The notes beneath the pieces are model-generated. The model was given only the letters and a program-made list of their open reading frames with translations. It was not told the DNA's origin and did not search any database. From NCBI GenBank assembly GCA_950106755.1, contig CATNNA010000010.1, forward strand, positions 992,001 to 1,056,000: DNA of 64,000 bases. The letters run 5' to 3'. Source of the stretch: Climacium dendroides (lineage: Eukaryota > Streptophyta > Bryopsida > Hypnales > Climaciaceae). Positions 23,381 to 35,458 of the stretch are shown here, one piece after another. The position numbers were made by a program, and so were the translations under genes. Each line of letters starts with the position of its first letter. Positions within the stretch are counted from its first letter, which is position 1.

Positions 23381-25133
23381 GATTTACAACTTATGTGTTA
23401 TGTTTTTGGACATGATTCCACGTCAAAACGATATAATTTATCGGTTTGGTTTCTATTAAATACAGCATGATTTTTAGAGTCTCCTTTTTTTAAAACCCAT
23501 TTCACTTACAAAAGTGTGGGGAAGCAATAGGGTTCTCTTAAACTTCATTTTTCCATGAATCCTAATTATTTCGAAGATTTGCAACTTATGTGTTATGTTT
23601 TCGGACAGGCTTCCACGTCAAAACGATATAGTTTATGGGTTTCGTTTCTATTAAATACAGCATGATTTTTAGAGTCTCCTTTTTTTAAAACCCATTTCAC
23701 TTACAAAAGTGTGGGGAAGCAATAGGGTTCTCTTAAACTTCATTTTTCCATGAATCCTAATTATTTCGGAGATTTGCAACTTATGTGTTATGTTTTTGGA
23801 CATGATTCCCTGTCAAAACGATATAATTTATCGGTTTGGTTTCTATTAAATACAGCATGATTTTTAGAGTCTCTTTTTTTTAAAACCCATTTCACTTACC
23901 AAAGTATAGGGAAGCAATAGGGTTCTCCTAAACTTCATTTTTGCATGAATCCTAATTATTTCGAAGATTTGCAACTTATGTGTTATGTTTTCGGACATGA
24001 TTCCCCGTCAAAACGATATAATTTATTGGTTTGGTTTCTATTAAATACAGCATGATTTTTAGAGTCTCCTCTTTTTAAAACCCATTTCACTTACAAAAGT
24101 ATAGGGAAGCAATAGGGTTCTCTTAAACTTCATTCCTCCATGAATCCTAATTATTTCGAAGATTTGCAACTTATGTGTTATGTTTTCGGACATGATTCCA
24201 CGTCAAAACGATATAATTTATTGGTTTGGTTTCTATTAAATACAGCATGATTTTTACAATCTCTTTTTATTAAATCCATTTCAATTGAAAATGTGTGGGG
24301 AAGCAATAGGGTTCTCTTAAACTTCATTTTTCCATGAATCCTAATTATTTCGAAGATTTGCAACTTATGTGTTATGTTTTCGGACATGATTCTACGTCAA
24401 AACGATATAATTTATGGGTTTCGTTTCTATTAAATACAGCATGATTTTTAGAGTCTCCTTTTTTTAAAACCCATTTCACTTACAAAAGTGTGGGGAAGCA
24501 ATAGGGTTCTCTTAAACTTCATTCCTCCATGAATCCTAATTATTTCGAAGATTTGCAACTTATGTGTTATGTTTTCGGACAGGGTTCCACGTCAAAACGA
24601 TATAATTTATTGGTTTGGTGTCTATTAAATACAGCATGTTTTTTAGAGTCTCCTCTTTTTAAAACCCATTTCACTTACAAAAGTATAGGGAAGCAATAGG
24701 GTTCTCTTAAACTTCATTCCTCCATGAATCCTAATTATTTCGAAGATTTGCAACTTATGTGTTATGTTTTCGGACATGATTCCACGTCAAAACGATATAA
24801 TTTATTGGTTTGGTTTCTATTAAATACAGCATGATTTTTACAATCTCTTTTTATTAAATCCATTTCAATTGAAAATGTGTGGGGAAGCAATAGGGTTCTC
24901 TTAAACTTCATTTTTCCATGAATCCTAATTATTTCGAAGATTTGCAACTTATGTGTTATGTTTTCGGACAGGCTTCCACGTCAAAACGATATAATTTATG
25001 GGTTTCGTTTCTATTAAATACAGCATGATTTTTAGAGTCTCCTTTTTTTAAAACTCATTTCACTTACAAAAGTGTGGGGAAGCAATAGGGTTCTCTTAAA
25101 CTTCATTTTTCCATGAATCCTAATTATTTCGAA
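23381..25133 (+). repeat. 9-monomer higher-order repeat, unit 1 (1753 bp)
   Basis: Order: GATTTAC/TTTTTGGA, GATATAGTTTA, GATTCCCTG, GATTCCCCG with TATAGGG and CATTCCTCC, D, CATG/TGGGTTTCG, CAGGGTTCC/GGTG, D, CAGG/TGGGTTTCG with ACTCAT. The same nine follow in the same order from 25134. Confidence 0.9.
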
Positions 25134-26886
25134 GATTTACAACTTATGTGTTATGTTTTTGGACATGATTCCACGTCAAAACGATATAATTTATCGGTTT
25201 GGTTTCTATTAAATACAGCATGATTTTTAGAGTCTCCTTTTTTTAAAACCCATTTCACTTACAAAAGTGTGGGGAAGCAATAGGGTTCTCTTAAACTTCA
25301 TTTTTCCATGAATCCTAATTATTTCGAAGATTTGCAACTTATGTGTTATGTTTTCGGACAGGCTTCCACGTCAAAACGATATAGTTTATGGGTTTCGTTT
25401 CTATTAAATACAGCATGATTTTTAGAGTCTCCTTTTTTTAAAACCCATTTCACTTACAAAAGTGTGGGGAAGCAATAGGGTTCTCTTAAACTTCATTTTT
25501 CCATGAATCCTAATTATTTCGGAGATTTGCAACTTATGTGTTATGTTTTTGGACATGATTCCCTGTCAAAACGATATAATTTATCGGTTTGGTTTCTATT
25601 AAATACAGCATGATTTTTAGAGTCTCTTTTTTTTAAAACCCATTTCACTTACCAAAGTATAGGGAAGCAATAGGGTTCTCCTAAACTTCATTTTTGCATG
25701 AATCCTAATTATTTCGAAGATTTGCAACTTATGTGTTATGTTTTCGGACATGATTCCCCGTCAAAACGATATAATTTATTGGTTTGGTTTCTATTAAATA
25801 CAGCATGATTTTTAGAGTCTCCTCTTTTTAAAACCCATTTCACTTACAAAAGTATAGGGAAGCAATAGGGTTCTCTTAAACTTCATTCCTCCATGAATCC
25901 TAATTATTTCGAAGATTTGCAACTTATGTGTTATGTTTTCGGACATGATTCCACGTCAAAACGATATAATTTATTGGTTTGGTTTCTATTAAATACAGCA
26001 TGATTTTTACAATCTCTTTTTATTAAATCCATTTCAATTGAAAATGTGTGGGGAAGCAATAGGGTTCTCTTAAACTTCATTTTTCCATGAATCCTAATTA
26101 TTTCGAAGATTTGCAACTTATGTGTTATGTTTTCGGACATGATTCCACGTCAAAACGATATAATTTATGGGTTTCGTTTCTATTAAATACAGCATGATTT
26201 TTAGAGTCTCCTTTTTTTAAAACCCATTTCACTTACAAAAGTGTGGGGAAGCAATAGGGTTCTCTTAAACTTCATTCCTCCATGAATCCTAATTATTTCG
26301 AAGATTTGCAACTTATGTGTTATGTTTTCGGACAGGGTTCCACGTCAAAACGATATAATTTATTGGTTTGGTGTCTATTAAATACAGCATGTTTTTTAGA
26401 GTCTCCTCTTTTTAAAACCCATTTCACTTACAAAAGTATAGGGAAGCAATAGGGTTCTCTTAAACTTCATTCCTCCATGAATCCTAATTATTTCGAAGAT
26501 TTGCAACTTATGTGTTATGTTTTCGGACATGATTCCACGTCAAAACGATATAATTTATTGGTTTGGTTTCTATTAAATACAGCATGATTTTTACAATCTC
26601 TTTTTATTAAATCCATTTCAATTGAAAATGTGTGGGGAAGCAATAGGGTTCTCTTAAACTTCATTTTTCCATGAATCCTAATTATTTCGAAGATTTGCAA
26701 CTTATGTGTTATGTTTTCGGACAGGCTTCCACGTCAAAACGATATAATTTATGGGTTTCGTTTCTATTAAATACAGCATGATTTTTAGAGTCTCCTTTTT
26801 TTAAAACTCATTTCACTTACAAAAGTGTGGGGAAGCAATAGGGTTCTCTTAAACTTCATTTTTCCATGAATCCTAATTATTTCGAA
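25134..26886 (+). repeat. 9-monomer higher-order repeat, unit 2 (1753 bp)
   Basis: Same nine monomers and same length as 23381-25133. I noticed only isolated differences, such as GATTCTACG near 24390 in unit 1 against GATTCCACG here. High identity at 1.75 kb spacing points to recent duplication. Confidence 0.9.
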
Positions 26887-27666
26887 GATTTACAACTTAT
26901 GTGTTATGTTTTTGGACATGATTCCACGTCAAAACGATATAATTTATCGGTTTGGTTTCTATTAAATACAGCATGATTTTTAGAGTCTCCTTTTTTTAAA
27001 ACCCATTTCACTTACAAAAGTGTGGGGAAGCAATAGGGTTCTCTTAAACTTCATTTTTCCATGAATCCTAATTATTTCGAAGATTTGCAACTTATGTGTT
27101 ATGTTTTCGGACAGGCTTCCACGTCAAAACGATATAGTTTATGGGTTTCGTTTCTATTAAATACAGCATGATTTTTAGAGTCTCCTTTTTTTAAAACCCA
27201 TTTCACTTACAAAAGTGTGGGGAAGCAATAGGGTTCTCTTAAACTTCATTTTTCCATGAATCCTAATTATTTCGGAGATTTGCAACTTATGTGTTATGTT
27301 TTTGGACATGATTCCCTGTCAAAACGATATAATTTATTGGTTTGGTTTCTATTAAATACAGCATGATTTTTAGAGTCTCTTTTTTTTAAAACCCATTTCA
27401 CTTACCAAAGTATAGGGAAGCAATAGGGTTCTCCTAAACTTCATTTTTGCATGAATCCTAATTATTTCGAAGATTTGCAACTTATGTGTTATGTTTTCGG
27501 ACATGATTCCCCGTCAAAACGATATAATTTATTGGTTTGGTTTCTATTAAATACAGCATGATTTTTAGAGTCTCCTCTTTTTAAAACCCATTTCACTTAC
27601 AAAAGTATAGGGAAGCAATAGGGTTCTCTTAAACTTCATTCCTCCATGAATCCTAATTATTTCGAA
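26887..27666 (+). repeat. 9-monomer higher-order repeat, partial unit 3
   Basis: Carries the first four monomers of the unit and then breaks off into right-type sequence at 27667. The GATTCCCTG monomer has TTGG where the earlier units have TCGG. Confidence 0.85.
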
Positions 27667-29809
27667 GATTTGCAACTTATGTGTTATGTTTTCGGACAGG
27701 CTTCCACGTCAAAACGATATAATTTATCGGTTTGGTTTCTATTAAATACAGCATGATTTTTAGAGTCTCCTTTTTTTAAAACCCATTTCACTTACAAAAG
27801 TGGGGGGAAGCAATAGGGTTCTCTTAAACTTCATTTTTCCATGAATCCTAATTATTTCGAAGATTTGCAACTTATGTGTTATGTTTTCGGACAGGCTTCC
27901 ACGTCAAAACGATATAATTTATTGGTTTGGTTTCTATTAAATACAGCATGTTTTTTAGAGTCTCCTCTTTTTAAAACCCATTTCACTTACAAAAGTATAG
28001 GGAAGCAATAGGGTTCTCTTAAACTTCATTCCTCCATGAATCCTAATTATTTCGAAGATTTGCAACTTATGTGTTATGTTTTCGGACATGATTCCACGTC
28101 AAAACGATATAATTTATTGGTTTGGTTTCTATTAAATACAGCATGATTTTTACAATCTCTTTTTATTAAATCCATTTCAATTGAAAATGTGTGGGGAAGC
28201 AATAGGGTTCTCTTAAACTTCATTTTTCCATGAATCCTAATTATTTCGAAGATTTGCAACTTATGTGTTATGTTTTCGGACATGATTCCACGTCAAAACG
28301 ATATAATTTATGGGTTTCGTTTCTATTAAATACAGCATGATTTTTAGAGTCTCCTTTTTTTAAAACCCATTTCACTTACAAAAGTGTGGGGAAGCAATAG
28401 GGTTCTCTTAAACTTCATTCCTCCATGAATCCTAATTATTTCGAAGATTTGCAACTTATGTGTTATGTTTTCGGACAGGCTTCCACGTCAAAACGATATA
28501 ATTTATCGGTTTGGTTTCTATTAAATACAGCATGATTTTTAGAGTCTCCTTTTTTTAAAACCCATTTCACTTACAAAAGTGGGGGGAAGCAATAGGGTTC
28601 TCTTAAACTTCATTTTTCCATGAATCCTAATTATTTCGAAGATTTGCAACTTATGTGTTATGTTTTCGGACAGGCTTCCACGTCAAAACGATATAATTTA
28701 TTGGTTTGGTTTCTATTAAATACAGCATGTTTTTTAGAGTCTCCTCTTTTTAAAACCCATTTCACTTACAAAAGTATAGGGAAGCAATAGGGTTCTCTTA
28801 AACTTCATTCCTCCATGAATCCTAATTATTTCGAAGATTTCCAACATATGTGTTATGTTTTCGGACATGATTCCACGTCAAAACGATATAATTTATTGGT
28901 TTGGTTTCTATTAAATACAGCATGATTTTTACAATCTCTTTTTATTAAATCCATTTCAAATGAAAATGTGTGGGGAAGCAATAGGGTTCTCTTAAACTTC
29001 ATTTTTCCATGAATCCTAATTATTTCGAAGATTTGCAACTTATGTGTTATGTTTTCGGACATGATTCCACGTCAAAACGATATAATTTATCGGTTTGGTT
29101 TCTATTAAATACAGTATGATTTTTAGAGTCTCCTTTTTTTAAAACCCATTTCACTTACAAAAGTGTGGGGAAGCAATAGGGTTCTCTTAAACTTCATTTT
29201 TCCATGAATCCTAATTATTTCGAAGATTTGCAACTTATGTGTTATGTTTTCGGTCATGATTCCAAGTCAAAACGATATAATTTATTGGTTTGGTTTCTAT
29301 TAATTACAGCATGATTTTTAGAGTCTCCTTTTTTTAAAACCCATTTCACTTACAAAAGTGTGGGGAAGCAATAGGGTTCTCTTAAACTTCATTTTTCCAT
29401 GAATCCTAATTATTTCGAAGATTTGCAACTTATGTGTTATGTTTTCGGACATGATTCCACGTCAAAACGATATAATTTATTGGTTTGGTTTCTATTAAAT
29501 ACAGCATGATTTTTAGAGTCTCCTTTTTTTAAAACCCATTTCACTTACAAAAGTGGGGGGAAGCAATAGGGTTCTCTTCAACTTCATTTTTCCATGAATC
29601 CTAATTATTTCGAAGATTTGCAACTTATGTGTTATGTTTTCGGACATGATTCCACGTCAAAACGATATAATTTTTTGGTTTGGTTTCTATTAAATACAGC
29701 ATGATTTTTAGAGTCTCCTTTTTTTAAAACCCATTTCACTTACAAAAGTATAGCGAAGCAATAGGGTTCTCTTAAACCTCATTCCTCCATGAATCCTAAT
29801 TATTTCGAA

Positions 29810-30197
29810 GATTTGCAACATATGTGTTATGTTTTCGGACATGATTCCACGTCAAAACGATATAATTTATTGGTTTGGTTTCTATTAAATACAGCATGAT
29901 TTTTACAATCTCTTTTTATTAAATCCATTTCAATTGAAAATGTGTGGGGAAGCAATAGGGTTCTCTTAAACTTCATTTTTCCATGAATCCTAATTATTTC
30001 GAAGATTTGCAACATATGTGTTATGTTTTCGGACATGATTCCACGTCAAAACGATATAATTTATTGGTTTGGTTTCTATTAAATACAGCATGATTTTTAC
30101 AATCTCTTTTTATTAAATCCATTTCAATTGAAAATGTGTGGGGAAGCAATAGGGTTCTCTTAAACTTCATTTTTCCATGAATCCTAATTATTTCGAA
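29810..30197 (+). repeat. Two adjacent D monomers
   Basis: D monomers at 29810-30003 and 30004-30197 touch each other and both begin with the CAACATATG variant. Only two such D-D pairs exist in the window; the other is 45784-46171. The pair sits at the joint of the following four-monomer duplication. Confidence 0.9.
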
Positions 30198-30782
30198 GAT
30201 TTGCAACTTATGTGTTATGTTTTCGGACATGATTCCACGTCAAAACGATATAATTTATTGGTTTGGTTTCTATTAATTACAGCATGATTTTTAGAGTCTC
30301 CTTTTTTTAAAACCCATTTCACTTACAAAAGTGTGGGGAAGCAATAGGGTTCTCTTAAACTTCATTTTTCCATGAATCCTAATTATTTCGAAGATTTGCA
30401 ACTTATGTGTTATGTTTTCGGACATGATTCCACGTCAAAACGATATAATTTATTGGTTTGGTTTCTATTAAATACAGCATGATTTTTAGAGTCTCCTTTT
30501 TTTAAAACCCATTTCACTTACAAAAGTGGGGGGAAGCAATAGGGTTCTCTTCAACTTCATTTTTCCATGAATCCTAATTATTTCGAAGATTTGCAACTTA
30601 TGTGTTATGTTTTCGGACATGATTCCACGTCAAAACGATATAATTTTTTGGTTTGGTTTCTATTAAATACAGCATGATTTTTAGAGTCTCCTTTTTTTAA
30701 AACCCATTTCACTTACAAAAGTATAGCGAAGCAATAGGGTTCTCTTAAACCTCATTCCTCCATGAATCCTAATTATTTCAAA
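30004..30782 (+). repeat. 4-monomer tandem duplication inside the copied island
   Basis: The three monomers at 30198-30782 repeat those at 29225-29809: CTATTAATTAC, then six-G with CTCTTCAAC, then TAATTTTTTGG with TATAGCG and AACCTC. CTCTTCAAC occurs near 29574 and 30547, 973 bp apart. The original at 13.6-16 kb has this group once, so the duplication came after the island was copied. Confidence 0.85.
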
Positions 30783-31366
30783 GATTTGCAACATATGTGT
30801 TATGTTTTCGGACATGATTCCACGTCAAAACGATATAATTTATTGGTTTGGTTTCTATTAAATACAGCATGATTTTTACAATCTCTTTTTATTAAATCCA
30901 TTTCAATTGAAAATGTGTGGGGAAGCAATAGGGTTCTCTTAAACTTCATTTTTCCATGAATCCTAATTATTTCGAAGATTTGCAACTTATGTGTTATGTT
31001 TTCGGACATGATTCCCCGTCAAAACGATATAATTTATTGGTTTGGTTTCTATTAAATACAGCATGATTTTTAGAGTCTCCTTTTTTTAAAACCCATTTCA
31101 CTTACAAAAGTGTGGGGAAGCAATAGGGTTCTCTTAAACTTCATTCCTTCATGAATCCTAATTATTTCGAAGATTTGCAACTTATGTGTTATGTTTTCGG
31201 ACAGGCTTCCACGTCAAAACGATATAATTTATCGGTTTGGTTTCTATTAAATACAGCATGATTTTTAGAGTCTCCTTTTTTTAAAACCCATTTCACTTAC
31301 AAAAGTGTGGGGAAGCAATAGGGTTCTCTTAAACTTCATTTTTCCATGAATCCTAATTATTTCGAA

Positions 31367-31756
31367 GATTTGCAACTTATGTGTTATGTTTTCGGACATG
31401 ATTCCACGTCAAAACGATATAATTTATCGGTTTGGTTTCTATTAAATACAGCATGATTTTTAGAGTCTCCTTTTTTTAAAACCCATTTCACTTACAAAAG
31501 TGGGGGGAAGCAATAGGGTTCTCTTAAACTTCATTTTTCCATGAATCCTAATTATTTCGAAGATTTGCAACTTATGTGTTATGTTTTCGGACATGATTCC
31601 CCGTCAAAACGATATAATTTATTGGTTTGGTTTCTATTAAATACAGCATGATTTTTAGAGTCTCATTTTTTTAAAACCCATTTCACTTACAAAAGTATAG
31701 CGAAGCAATAGGGTTCTCTTAAACTTCATTTTTCCATGAATCCTAATTATTTCGAA
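31367..31756 (+). repeat. Two right-type linker monomers
   Basis: A CATG/TCGG six-G monomer followed by a CCCC/TTGG monomer with TATAGCG. The second has CTCATTTTTTT in place of CTCCTTTTTTT. They lie between the copied island and the 11-monomer block. Confidence 0.8.
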
Positions 31757-33899
31757 GATTTGCAACTTATGTGTTATGTTTTCGGATATCATTCCCCGTC
31801 AAAACGATATAATTTATTGGTTTGGTTTCTATTAAATACAGCATGATTTTTAGAGTCTCCTTTTTTTAAAACCCATTTCACTTACAAAAGTGGGGGGAAG
31901 CAATAGGGTTCTCTTAAACTTCATTCCTCCATGAATCCTAATTATTTCGAAGATTTGCAACTTATGTGTTATGTTTTCGGACAGGCTTCCACGTCAAAAC
32001 GATATAATTTATTGGTTTGGTTTCTATTAAATACAGCATGTTTTTTAGAGTCTCCTCTTTTTAAAACCCATTTCACTTACAAAAGTATAGGGAAGCAATA
32101 GGGTTCTCTTAAACTTCATTCCTCCATGAATCCTAATTATTTCGAAGATTTGCAACATATGTGTTATGTTTTCGGACATGATTCCACGTCAAAACGATAT
32201 AATTTATTGGTTTGGTTTCTATTAAATACAGCATGATTTTTACAATCTCTTTTTATTAAATCCATTTCAATTGAAAATGTGTGGGGAAGCAATAGGGTTC
32301 TCTTAAACTTCATTTTTCCATGAATCCTAATTATTTCGAAGATTTGCAACTTATGTGTTATGTTTTCGGACATGATTCCACGTCAAAACGATATAATTTA
32401 TCGGTTTGGTTTCTATTAAATACAGTATGATTTTTAGAGTCTCCTTTTTTTAAAACCCATTTCACTTACAAAAGTGGGGGGAAGCAATAGGGTTCTCTTA
32501 AACTTCATTTTTCCATGAATCCTAATTATTTCGAAGATTTGCAACTTATGTGTTATGTTTTCGGACATGATTCCACGTCAAAACGATATAATTTATCGGT
32601 TTGGTTTCTATTAAATACAGCATGATTTTTAGAGTCTCCTTTTTTTAAAACCCATTTCACTTACAAAAGTGTGGGGAAGCAATAGGGTTCTCTTAAACTT
32701 CATTTTTCCATGAATCCTAATTATTTCGAAGATTTGCAACTTATGTGTTATGTTTTCGGACAGGCTTCCACGTCAAAACGATATAATTTATTGGTTTGAT
32801 TTCTATTAAATACAGCATGATTTTTAGAGTCTCCTCTTTTTAAAACCCATTTCACTTACAAAAGTATAGGGAAGCAATAGGGTTCTTTTAAACTTCATTC
32901 CTCCATGAATCCTAATTATTTCGAAGATTTGCAACATATGTGTTATGTTTTCGGACATGATTCCACGTCAAAACGATATAATTTATTGGTTTGGTTTCTA
33001 TTAAATACAGCATGATTTTTACAATCTCTTTTTATTAAATCCATTTCAATTGAAAATGTGTGGGGAAGCAATAGGGTTCTCTTAAACTTCATTTTTCCAT
33101 GAATCCTAATTATTTCGAAGATTTGCAACTTATGTGTTATGTTTTCGGACATGATTCCACGTGAAAACGATATAATTTATTGGTTTGGTTTCTATTAAAT
33201 ACAGCATGATTTTTAGAGTCTCCTTTTTTTAAAACCCATTTCACTTACAAAAGTGTGGGGAAGCAATAGGGTTCTCTTAAACTTCATTCCTCCATGAATC
33301 CTAATTATTTCGAAGATTTGCAACTTATGTGTTATGTTTTCGGACAGCCTTCCACGTCAAAACGATATAATTTATTGGTTTGGTTTCTATTAAATACAGC
33401 ATGATTTTTAGAGTCTCCTCTTTCTAAAACCCATTTCACTTACAAAAGTATATGGAAGCAATAGGGTTCTCTTAAACTTCATTTTTCCATGAATCCTAAT
33501 TATTTCGAAGATTTGCAACTTATGTGTTATGTTTTCGGACATGATTCCACGTCAAAACGATATAATTTATTGGTTTGGTTTCTATTAAATACAGCATGAT
33601 TTTTAGAGTCTCCTCTTTTTAAAACCCATTTCACTTACAAAAGTGGGGGGAAGCAATAGGGTTCTCTTAAACTTCATTTTTCCATGAATCCTAATTATTT
33701 CGAAGATTTGCAACTTATGTGTTATGTTTTCGGACATGATTCCACGTCAAAACGATATAATTTATTGGTTTGGTTTCTATTAAATACAGCATGATTTTTA
33801 GAGTCTCCTCTTTTTAAAACCCATTTCACTTACAAAAGTGTGGGAAAGCAATAGGGTTCTCTTAAACTTCATTTTTCCATGAATCCTAATTATTTCGAA
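31757..33899 (+). repeat. 11-monomer block C, copy 1 (2143 bp)
   Basis: Shares rare markers with 35459-37601: CGGATATCATTCC in the first monomer, CAGTATG, TTGGTTTGAT, CAGCCTTCC with CTTTCTAAAA and TATATGG, then six-G and GTGGGAAAG units. Copy 1 has one extra monomer before its first D and one fewer before its second, so both copies have the same total length. Confidence 0.82.
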
Positions 33900-35458
33900 G
33901 ATTTGCAACTTATGTGTTATGTTTTCGGACAGCCTTCCACGTCAAAACGATATAATTTATTGGTTTGGTTTCTATTAAATACAGCATGATTTTTAGAGTC
34001 TCCTCTTTCTAAAACCCATTTCACTTACAAAAGTATATGGAAGCAATAGGGTTCTCTTAAACTTCATTTTTCCATGAATCCTAATTATTTCGAAGATTTG
34101 CAACTTATGTGTTATGTTTTCGGACAGGCTTCCACGTCAAAACGATATAATTTATTGGTTTGGTTTTTATTAAATACAGCATGATTTTTACAATCTCTTT
34201 TTATTAAATCCATTTCAATTGAAAATGTGTGGGGAAGCAATAGGGTTCTCTTAAACTTCATTTTTCCATGAATCCTAATTATTTCGAAGATTTGCAACTT
34301 ATGTGTTATGTTTTCGGACATGATTCCACGTCAAAACGATATAATTTATTGGTTTGGTTTCTATTAAATACAGCATGATTTTTAGAGTCTCCTTTTTTTA
34401 AAACCCATTTCACTTACAAAAGTGTGGGGAAGCAATAGGGTTCTCTTAAACTTCATTCCTTCATGAATCCTAATTATTTCGAAGATTTGCAACTTATGTG
34501 TTATGTTTTCGGACAGGCTTCCACGTCAAAACGATATAATTTATCGGTTTGGTTTCTATTAAATACAGCATGATTTTTAGAGTCTCCTTTTTTTAAAACC
34601 CATTTCACTTACAAAAGTGGGGGGAAGCAATAGGGTTCTCTTAAACTTCATTCCTCCATGAATCCTAATTATTTCGAAGATTTGCAACTTATGTGTTATG
34701 TTTTCGGACAGGCTTCCACGTCAAAACGATATAATTTATTGGTTTGGTTTCTATTAAATACAGCATGATTTTTAGAGTCTCCTCTTTTTAAAACCCATTT
34801 CACTTACAAAAGTATAGGGAAGCAATAGGGTTCTCTTAAACTTCATTCCTCCATGAATCCTAATTATTTCGAAGATTTGCAACATATGTGTTATGTTTTC
34901 GGACATGATTCCACGTCAAAACGATATAATTTATTGGTTTGGTTTCTATTAAATACAGCATGATTTTTAGAGTCTCCTCTTTTTAAAACCCATTTCACTT
35001 ACAAAAGTGTGGGAAAGCAATAGGGTTCTCTTAAACTTCATTTTTCCATGAATCCTAATTATTTCGAAGATTTGCAACTTATGTGTTATGTTTTCGGACA
35101 TGATTCCACGTCAAAACGATATAATTTATCGGTTTGGTTTCTATTAAATACAGCATGATTTTTAGAGTCTCCTTTTTTTAAAACCCATTTCACTTACAAA
35201 AGTGGGGGGAAGCAATAGGGTTCTCTTAAACTTCATTTTTCCATGAATCCTAATTATTTCGAAGATTTGCAACTTATGTGTTATGTTTTCGGACATGATT
35301 CCACGTCAAAACGATATAATTTATTGGTTTGGTTTCTATTAAATACAGCATGATTTTTAGAGTCTCCTTTTTTTAAAACCCATTTCACTTACAAAAGTAT
35401 AGCGAAGCAATAGGGTTCTCTTAAACTTCATTTTTCCATGAATCCTAATTATTTCGAA
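33900..35458 (+). repeat. Linker between the block C copies
   Basis: Eight monomers. The first repeats the CAGCC / CTTTCTAAAA / TATATGG monomer found 585 bp upstream at 33315. Next is a D (34095) with TTTTTATTAAA, the first of several right-type D copies with this C-to-T change. 34289-35263 then matches 15587-16560, including CATTCCTTC and GTGGGAAAG. Confidence 0.8.

Larger units (their letters stand above)
28057..31366 (+). repeat. Long-range copy of the 13.6-16.0 kb island
   Basis: D monomers at 28057, 28836 and 29810 sit exactly 14417 bp from those at 13640, 14419 and 15393. Shared rare changes include TTTCCAACATATG and CAAATG in the second D, CAGTATG just after it, CTATTAATTAC, TAATTTTTTGG and AACCTCATTCC. 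Homology resumes after a local duplication: 30977-31366 matches 15587-15975, including CATTCCTTC. Confidence 0.9.

Noticed and set aside
28057..31366. Assembly artefact explaining the long-range copy of 13.6-16 kb
   Set aside because: The two copies differ by single-base changes and by a 973-bp duplication, so they are not a plain assembly repeat. Collapse or expansion elsewhere in such an array cannot be excluded without reads.
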